Shown here: positions 58,520 to 64,000 of the stretch, piece after piece
Numbering within the stretch: position 1 is the first letter of the stretch
How the letters are laid out: the number at the start of each line of letters is the position of its first letter
NCBI RefSeq assembly: GCF_022758885.1
Contig: NZ_JALEBH010000002.1
Span: forward strand, 1,193,501-1,257,500
Direction: 5' to 3'
DNA from: Sphingobium sp. BYY-5
GTDB lineage: Bacteria; Pseudomonadota; Alphaproteobacteria; Sphingomonadales; Sphingomonadaceae
Length of the DNA stretch: 64,000 bases
Notes under the pieces: generated by a model
What the model was told of the DNA's origin: nothing
The model's input: only the letters and a program-made list of their open reading frames with translations
Databases searched by the model: none
Translations under genes and position numbers: made by a program

Positions 58520-59482
58520 ATGCGTAGCGACATCAGCCCTGCCGCACCGTCAACTCCGTTGACGCAGATACAGGGCGATGATGGAGAAATCTATCTCGCC
58601 CGCAGCGGGCGCCGGATCGCCGGCATCAATGCAAGCCATGTGGGTAATGGCCTCCTTCGCGTCGCCTCGCCGGTCGATAAGCTCATTCTTGAAGATGCGA
58701 GGGTGAATGATGTCTACAGGGTCATAGAGAATAAGGCGGCGGAGAAGGATGGAGACGCAAGCATCCACGGTTTGCGCGTCAGTCGTGTCCTGGCGACCGG
58801 AATCCGGCGCAGCTTCGCCCGGATAGGGTATGACAGCCGGGATGGCATTATCGAGGATGTCCTGGCGACCGGCACGACAGTAACCGCGCCGCACGACTTG
58901 CCGGTCGGTATCGGCTTTACCGGGACAGCCCATGATTTCAGGATCGAACGCTGCATCATGCGCGGTTTTCGCTGGCAACGCGGAGAGAAGAAATATTGGA
59001 ACGGCGATGGTTATTCCGCCGAACGGGGCAATTACAGGCTGCTGTTCCGGCGTTGCGCGGCCTATGACAATAGTGACGGGGGATTCGACCTCAAATCGTC
59101 TACGACCGTGCTGGACGATTGTATTGCCGGCGGCAATGCACGCAACTATCGGCTCTGGACGTCGATGCGGGCGACCCGCCTCACCAGCCTGGAGCCGGTA
59201 AAGGCTGGCGGGATCGGCGATACCTGCCACTTTTCGCTCATGGGCGAAAAATCCGTGTCGGGAAAGACGGCGGAACCGATCACGATACATATCGAGCATC
59301 TGGAAGTGCGCAGCAGCAAGGGATGGCCGATCTTCGTAGTCCATGACGGACCGGTCAGGATATCGATCGGCACGCATGACATTCAGGTGCCGCCCCAAAC
59401 GCCGCTTGTGCGGCTGGCAGGTGGAGCGATCCCCGGCGGAATCGTCTGGCAAAGTGGTCCGCCCCGCGGTTTGACGCTGTAG
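58520..59482 (+). CDS. Right-handed beta-helix protein, copy 2
   Basis: 320 residues from ATG 58520; the frame is open to 58382 but that part is basic, contains no signal and overlaps the preceding gene. No obvious ribosome site and no signal peptide from this start, so export is uncertain and the true start may differ. Clear paralog of copy 1: RRIAGINASHVGNGLLRV, NDVYRVIENKAAEKDGDASI, RGFRWQRGEKKYWNGDGYSA, ERGNYRLLFRRCAAYDNSDG, GFDLKSSTTVLDDCIAGGNA and RNYRLWTSM. The strongest shared rung is YWNGDG-S-ERGN, then C-A...SDGGFD-KS and NYRLW. Likely works on the same polymer. Confidence 0.75.
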   Translation: MRSDISPAAPSTPLTQIQGDDGEIYLARSGRRIAGINASHVGNGLLRVASPVDKLILEDARVNDVYRVIENKAAEKDGDASIHGLRVSRVLATGIRRSFARIGYDSRDGIIEDVLATGTTVTAPHDLPVGIGFTGTAHDFRIERCIMRGFRWQRGEKKYWNGDGYSAERGNYRLLFRRCAAYDNSDGGFDLKSSTTVLDDCIAGGNARNYRLWTSMRATRLTSLEPVKAGGIGDTCHFSLMGEKSVSGKTAEPITIHIEHLEVRSSKGWPIFVVHDGPVRISIGTHDIQVPPQTPLVRLAGGAIPGGIVWQSGPPRGLTL

Positions 59483-59613
59483 ACAATCTTCAGGCCGCAA
59501 CTGTGGCACCATTCGACGCCAGCGCCTTGTTGCAGTGCACATAAAATCGGAGCCTCCGAAATTGGGGGCATGTGGGCCGTTTCGCGACGGTCGCGCAGAC
59601 AACAGGGAAGATT

Positions 59614-59670
59614 ATGTCCGATCTGTATGAGGAATCTCGGCCACAACGTCCACGACAAGGCATGAACTGA
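59614..59670 (+). CDS. Possible 18-codon leader ORF before wzc
   Basis: ATG at 59614 with a good AGGGAAG site encodes MSDLYEESRPQRPRQGMN; its TGA overlaps the wzc start codon (TGATG at 59668-59672). It may couple or attenuate translation of wzc. Too short for homology; could be chance. Confidence 0.3.
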   Translation: MSDLYEESRPQRPRQGMN

Positions 59671-61850
59671 TGGATGCCCGTGCGCAGGCGGCGCTGGAGC
59701 GCCGGCAGTTTTCCACGGATGCTGTCGATGAGGGCGCGCTGATCGACGTGCATCGCATCGGCGGGATTGTCAGGCGGCGTTTGCCGTTGATTGGCGTGAT
59801 CAGCGTGGTGCTGCTGATATTGGCGGGGGTCGGCTATTTCCTCGCGGAGCCGCGTTATGAGGCGACGGCGCGCATCGCGCTGGAACGCGGTTCGGAACAG
59901 GTCATTAACGTGGATCAGGTGGTTCCTTCGGTGGCGCCTGACTCGGCGTCGGTCGATACCGAGGTCCAGATCCTGCAATCGCCCGAATTGGCGGGCGAGA
60001 TTGTGGACCAGCTTCGTTTGACGGAAGATCCCGAGTTTAATCCGCAACTGGCCGATGGCCGCGTTGCGTTGCCCCCCGACCAGGCGCGACGGCAAGCGGT
60101 TTCCAAGCTGTTGTCGGGATTGAAAATTCAGCGGGAAGGTTTTTCCTACGCGATCACGATCCGGTTCACATCGGACAGCCCTCGAACCGCCGCGCGGATC
60201 GCCAACGCCATCGCCGATACCTATGTGGGTAATCAGGTCAAGACGAAGGCTGACGCCAATCGCCGGGCAAGCGGCTTCCTGGAAACGCAATTGGACAAGC
60301 TCCGGGCACAGGTTCAGTCGGCTGAGGCTGCGGTTGCGGATTATCGTGCCAATAACCAATTGTTCGCGGCCTCCAGCAACAGCAGTGTCGCCCAGCAGGA
60401 GTTGAGCGGTCTCAGCACGCAATTGGCCGAAGCCCGCGCCCAGCAGGCAGCAGCCGAAGCCCGGCTGGAGACAGCGCGCGCGCAGCTTGCGCGCGGCGGA
60501 ACCGGTGAAGAACTGGGCGAAGCACTCGATTCCCCGGTGGTGAGCCAACTTCGCGGTCAACGCGCCCAGCTTAGCCGCGACGTTGCGGCGTTGCGGGCGC
60601 GCTATCGCCCCGGCCATCCCGATCTGCTCCGTGCCGAAGAATCCCTGCGCGATACTGACGCACAGATTGGTGCAGAGGTGAATCGCATCATTTCCAACGT
60701 CACGGGCCAGGCCAATGCCGCGCGGCAACGCACGGCTTCGCTGCAAGGATCGCTCCACCAGACGGAAGGAACGCTGGCGGCCAACAACAGGGCATCGGTG
60801 CGGCTGAATGAACTGGAACGCAATGCGGAATCGGCCCGGACCCTGTATCAGGCGTTTCTCGACCGCTACAAGCAGACGCTGGCGCAGCGGGGATTGGAAC
60901 GCAGCAATGCCTATGTTGTTGCGCGCGCCACTGTCCCGGTCATTCCGGTATCGCCCAACAAGATCGTCTATCTCGTTCTCGGCCTGGTTGCGGCCTTGGG
61001 GGCGTCGGTGGTGGCCATCGCTATCCTTCAACTGCTCGAACGCGGCGTGGAGACAAGCGAGCAGGTCGAAAAACGGCTGGGGATCGCATCGGTCGGATCG
61101 ATTCCCGATGCAAAGACCATCTCCCTCATACGGGGGTTGATCAAGGGCGGGACCGGTCCCGCCGACATCATCCTTCAATCACCGCAGTCAGCCTTTGCCG
61201 AAGCGTTTCGTCGATTGCGCACATCGATCGAATATGACCGGCCGGACATGCCGTCCCGCGTCGTCGCGATTACATCGGCGCTGCCGGGCGAGGGCAAGAC
61301 GACGACCGCCATCTGCCTGGCGCGCTCCGCCGCCGTTGCGGGAACGAAGGTTGTCCTGGTCGATTGCGACATCCGCCGGCGCGCGTCGAGCCGCAGTTTC
61401 GGCGCTGTCAACACGGCCGGGCTTCGCAATGTGCTGGAAGGAAAGGCGGTGCTGGATGAAGCGCTGATGCTGGATACAGAGTCCGGCGCCTGGATATTAC
61501 CCCAACATCCCAATGATACGGCTATTACCAGTTTCACGGATAAGGAAGCATTCGCGTCCCTGATCGATCAACTGCACCAGAGGTTCGAACTGGTGGTGCT
61601 CGATACGCCGCCGATCCTGCCTGTCGATGAAGCCCGGGTGATCGCGGCCCATGCCGACAGCGTCATCTTGTTGATGCGTTGGCGACAGACGCCAACGAAA
61701 GCTGCGGCTCTTGCCTTGCGGGAACTGGATGAAGTCGGCGCCCATGTCATCGGCATCAGCCTCAACATGGTCGATATGGTTGCGCAGGAACGTTCAGGCT
61801 ATGGGGACGTCGGCTATTATTATCAATCCTACAAGAGTTACTACGCCTGA
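59670..61850 (+). CDS. wzc: Wzc-like polysaccharide copolymerase with BY-kinase domain
   Basis: 726 residues. Wzz/GNVR architecture: membrane helix 1 at about 38-58, periplasmic coiled coils (210-275, 295-405), proline-rich motif VSPNKIVYLVLGLVAALG with helix 2 at about 430-455. The cytosolic tyrosine kinase follows: EAFRRLRTSIEYDRP, Walker A at 537-545 in TSALPGEGKTTTA, Walker A' VVLVDCDIRRRAS, and Walker B LVVLDTPPILPVDEA. The last 16 residues carry a tyrosine cluster (YGDVGYYYQSYKSYYA) as autophosphorylation sites. Controls chain length and export of an extracellular polysaccharide. GNVR segment and kinase are fused in one protein. Confidence 0.95.
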   Translation: MDARAQAALERRQFSTDAVDEGALIDVHRIGGIVRRRLPLIGVISVVLLILAGVGYFLAEPRYEATARIALERGSEQVINVDQVVPSVAPDSASVDTEVQILQSPELAGEIVDQLRLTEDPEFNPQLADGRVALPPDQARRQAVSKLLSGLKIQREGFSYAITIRFTSDSPRTAARIANAIADTYVGNQVKTKADANRRASGFLETQLDKLRAQVQSAEAAVADYRANNQLFAASSNSSVAQQELSGLSTQLAEARAQQAAAEARLETARAQLARGGTGEELGEALDSPVVSQLRGQRAQLSRDVAALRARYRPGHPDLLRAEESLRDTDAQIGAEVNRIISNVTGQANAARQRTASLQGSLHQTEGTLAANNRASVRLNELERNAESARTLYQAFLDRYKQTLAQRGLERSNAYVVARATVPVIPVSPNKIVYLVLGLVAALGASVVAIAILQLLERGVETSEQVEKRLGIASVGSIPDAKTISLIRGLIKGGTGPADIILQSPQSAFAEAFRRLRTSIEYDRPDMPSRVVAITSALPGEGKTTTAICLARSAAVAGTKVVLVDCDIRRRASSRSFGAVNTAGLRNVLEGKAVLDEALMLDTESGAWILPQHPNDTAITSFTDKEAFASLIDQLHQRFELVVLDTPPILPVDEARVIAAHADSVILLMRWRQTPTKAAALALRELDEVGAHVIGISLNMVDMVAQERSGYGDVGYYYQSYKSYYA

Positions 61851-61877
61851 AGTCTGTCCTGATAGGGGGGATGCGCG

Positions 61878-63320
61878 GTGAACGAAGCAAGCAGCAGTTT
61901 CGGGCCGTCATTCGGACTGGGCGTGCTGGTTCCGGCCACGTTCGTCCTTTTGGCTATCCTGATCCTTGCGGCGCGGGGCGTCCGCAGCAATGCCGGCAGG
62001 CTGGTCATGGCGTCCCTGTGGCTGCGCTATATGATGGGCGCCTATCATGCCTATACGTTCAAGCCGCTTTTCGCCGGACTTTCCGCCAATGCACTGGCGT
62101 CGATCGCAGTCGTCGGACTGGGCGGAGTCATCATTCGCAAACGGCACCTGACCCTTTCCGTACTGCCGCCGCTCTATCTGCTGATGGCGTTGCTGCTGGT
62201 CAGCGCGGTGCTCAATGATGATCCGTCCGGTGCGCTCAACAGCGTCGTCAAATATGCCTATTTCGGCATCATCCTGATCGCCACATTCGAAGCGCTGCGG
62301 CAGGAGGATCGCGAGCGGTTCATGAACAGGCTGGTCTGGGCCTTCGCGCCGCTCATGCTGTTTCAGTTCTTGTCGGTGGCGCTCAACCTGCCCAAGGGAT
62401 CGGAACTGGGCGATGGCCTGGTATGGATCGGGGGATATAATCACGAAGCGGCCTTTTCGGTGGCGTTGCTGACCGGTTTTACGGTGGCGTGCCTGGCGTT
62501 TCGCCTGCATCCCGCGCTGCGTTTCCTCTTCCTTTTCGCGACTGCATTTGGCGTTCTTCTGGCGGGGTATCGCACGGCGATGCTGGCGATGCTGCCGTTG
62601 GCCTTCGCCACCTTCTGGATCGCCATCACGCAATATGTGAAGCCCGACCAGCGTCGCCCGGTCTCCGTGGCCATGCTCATGCTCTGCCTGGTAGGCGCGG
62701 CGGTCGTGATCGTCGCCTATCAGGACCGCTTCACCGATCTGGCCACTTTCCTTTCCGATCCTGGATCGCTGATAAAGGATCCACGGTCCTTTACGCAGAT
62801 GGACCGGCAGATCATGTCCGGCCGCGCCTTGATCTGGAGCGAATATCTCACCGCTTATGCACGGGGAACGCCGGTCAATCATATCTTCGGGTTCGGGCCG
62901 GAATCATGGGCCGACGCCTTCAAGGTCTATCCCCACAACACGCTGGTCAGCACCTTGTACGAACTGGGCGGGCTGGGTGTCGGCGCCATGCTGCTGCTTT
63001 GGATCGTCATGGCCGCCCAGGCGTTCGGGGCGCGGCGGCATGAGCGGCTGATATTGATCGCTGCCCATGTCAGCTTCATTCTGCTCAATTTCGCGACCAT
63101 GCCCTTCTGGCAGGTCGAGGGATTGGCCCTCTATGCTGTCTTGTCCGGTTACACCCTGTTTAGCGCCCGCGCGGCCGCTGTCAGTCGCGGCGGTGCAGGA
63201 CGGGGTTCGGTCCGGTCTTCATCCGAAAGTCGGGGCGGTCGGCAAGAAATTCGTCAACGGCTTCGCGGCAGCCCTTATAATCGTGATAATCGTCTATTAC
63301 GACCAACCCGCCCGGCGTGA
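61878..63320 (+). CDS. O-antigen ligase/polymerase-like membrane protein
   Basis: 480 residues, GTG start 61878 with AGGGGGG site. About ten membrane helices and a large periplasmic loop with the Wzy/WaaL pattern (AGYRTAMLAMLPLAFATFWI before it; then MSGRALIWSEYLTAYARGTP, HIFGFGPESWADAFKVYPHN and TLVSTLYELGGLGVGAML). PHN-TLVSTLYELG is the typical end of the O-antigen_lig domain. Likely polymerase for the repeat unit chained by the neighbouring Wzc. The last 47 residues (SRGGAGRGSVRSSSESRGGR on) are basic and read antisense through the methyltransferase gene, so the natural end of the protein may lie near 63180. Confidence 0.82.
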   Translation: MNEASSSFGPSFGLGVLVPATFVLLAILILAARGVRSNAGRLVMASLWLRYMMGAYHAYTFKPLFAGLSANALASIAVVGLGGVIIRKRHLTLSVLPPLYLLMALLLVSAVLNDDPSGALNSVVKYAYFGIILIATFEALRQEDRERFMNRLVWAFAPLMLFQFLSVALNLPKGSELGDGLVWIGGYNHEAAFSVALLTGFTVACLAFRLHPALRFLFLFATAFGVLLAGYRTAMLAMLPLAFATFWIAITQYVKPDQRRPVSVAMLMLCLVGAAVVIVAYQDRFTDLATFLSDPGSLIKDPRSFTQMDRQIMSGRALIWSEYLTAYARGTPVNHIFGFGPESWADAFKVYPHNTLVSTLYELGGLGVGAMLLLWIVMAAQAFGARRHERLILIAAHVSFILLNFATMPFWQVEGLALYAVLSGYTLFSARAAAVSRGGAGRGSVRSSSESRGGRQEIRQRLRGSPYNRDNRLLRPTRPA

Positions 63321-63900
63321 GGCATTCGGCCGTCTGGTTGAGGCAGTAGCGAACCGGTTCATACCAGTCGCAATCAATGTGGGCGAAGGCGATCTGTTCG
63401 ATATCCAATGTTGGCAGGCTGTCCTGAAACAACCCCTTCACCAGATTGACGCGATCGCCGTCGACCGGCGTTCCATAACGAGCCAACTGACTGGCCACCT
63501 GATCGAACAGATCGTCGCGATAGCCATAATAGGTATCGCCGCCTAATCCCTCCGCCTTGCCCGACGCAATAATGTCATAACGCTGTTTTGACCGCGCATC
63601 GTCGCGTTCGGAAGCAGGGGGTGGGATCATGGCGAACACGTCCAGGCCAAAGAAGCGACGATCTGACCGGGCATGATGTGCAAGCAGGATGGCCGATCCG
63701 CCAAGGGCTACGCCGAACTCGACGATATCCCCCCTCACCGCGCGTCTGCGGATGCGGGACAGGGCAGCCTCTATGCGCAACAGTTTTCGGGCGGGGAGAT
63801 AGGTAAGCCGTTCGCGCCGAATCTGTCGACTGATCCGGCTGAGGCGAGCCACGTCCGTCCAATGGCGCATCCGCCGCCGGAGGGCAGGCAGCGCGCTCAT
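63181..63900 (-). CDS. TylF/MycF-type O-methyltransferase
   Basis: 239 residues. SAM-binding Rossmann fold: GDIVEFGVALGGSAILLAHH, FFGLDVFAMIPPP, then IAFAHIDCDWYEPVRYCLNQ and GGLVVIDDYHDYKGCREAVD with the Asp ligands (DCD, IDDY) for Mg2+. TylF-type enzymes methylate sugar hydroxyls, in keeping with a polysaccharide locus. Convergent with and overlapping the O-antigen polymerase frame by 140 bases; directly follows an upstream gene that ends at 63902. Confidence 0.9.
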   Translation of the reverse strand: MSALPALRRRMRHWTDVARLSRISRQIRRERLTYLPARKLLRIEAALSRIRRRAVRGDIVEFGVALGGSAILLAHHARSDRRFFGLDVFAMIPPPASERDDARSKQRYDIIASGKAEGLGGDTYYGYRDDLFDQVASQLARYGTPVDGDRVNLVKGLFQDSLPTLDIEQIAFAHIDCDWYEPVRYCLNQTAECLTPGGLVVIDDYHDYKGCREAVDEFLADRPDFRMKTGPNPVLHRRD

Positions 63901-63901
63901 C

Positions 63902-64000
63902 TCATGATTTTCCGATCAAGCCCTGGGCGAGGGCGAATGCCTGCTGCCGCGTCGTCGCCTGATGGAAACCGCGATACTCCCTGGTCCAATGGGCAGCGAA
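63902..64000 (-). CDS. C-terminus of an upstream gene (glycosyltransferase candidate)
   Basis: Only the last 32 residues are in the window, ending ATTRQQAFALAQGLIGKS. The stop TGA (63904-63902) is 1 base before the methyltransferase ATG, so the two are coupled. A glycosyltransferase is the likeliest neighbour in such loci but the fragment is too short to prove it. Confidence 0.55.
   Translation of the reverse strand, partial: FAAHWTREYRGFHQATTRQQAFALAQGLIGKS

Overview
The window looks like a chromosomal segment of a sphingomonad (Alphaproteobacteria, Sphingomonadales, Sphingobium-like). The basis is the high GC content, stop/start-overlapping operons, a sphingomonad-style TonB-dependent receptor, and the GlcNAc pathway layout (GlmS-like deaminase plus a fused EIIA-HPr-EI). 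This is inferred from gene content only. I saw no tRNA, rRNA, IS element, integrase or CRISPR array.

Region 1 (1-24,441) is a complete-looking non-flagellar type III secretion system (T3SS) with its substrates. The minus-strand operon (11,312 to 725) runs lytic transglycosylase, sctV, sctC, sctD, a needle candidate sctF, sctI, sctJ, sctK, sctL, sctN, sctO, sctP, and is followed by a LysM-muramidase that leaves the window. The plus-strand operon (11,787-16,252) runs sctU, a FliO-like gene, split sctQ, sctR, sctS, sctT and an HTH-only LuxR-type regulator. Downstream are transcription units that look like secreted substrates: a needle/filament paralog; a DUF1521 protein with the GDPHVD self-cleavage motif and a second DUF1521-like protein that has lost it; a polymorphic toxin with a pre-toxin region and a C-terminal DNA/RNA-nonspecific endonuclease, followed by an overlapping YezG-like immunity gene; and a 479-residue protein of unknown function. 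Five of these units, including the muramidase, share one regulatory signature: two 17-bp dyads of the form CTAATCGGATCGnTTAG, 21-22 bp apart, about 60-100 bp before the first start codon. The two apparatus operons lack it. A nuclease-immunity pair plus a muramidase in the same putative regulon suggests a T3SS that acts at least partly on other bacteria. This is the most interesting system in the window.

Region 2 (24,436-57,121) is a glycan-utilisation locus. One 18-kb minus-strand operon (48,269 to 30,016) encodes a TonB-dependent receptor, GH20, GH2 beta-mannosidase, GH3, GH125, GH92, an unassigned GH67/GH20-like hydrolase and GH29. A convergent pair encodes CutC and a GH2 beta-galactosidase, and mannose-6-phosphate isomerase and a PEP-mutase-like enzyme lie nearby. 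A divergent plus-strand operon encodes a GntR regulator, GlmS-like deaminase (NagB-II), NagA, a fused PTS EIIA-HPr-EI and a GlcNAc-type EIICB. A ROK sugar kinase converges on it. The enzyme set fits stepwise removal of Fuc, Gal, GlcNAc, alpha- and beta-Man (and possibly Xyl) from N-glycans. With no sialidase in view, plant-type N-glycans are a plausible target.

Region 3 (57,349-64,000) is the start of a polysaccharide-biosynthesis locus: two paralogous right-handed beta-helix proteins, a Wzc-like copolymerase/BY-kinase, an O-antigen ligase/polymerase-like membrane protein, a TylF-type methyltransferase and the tail of a further gene.
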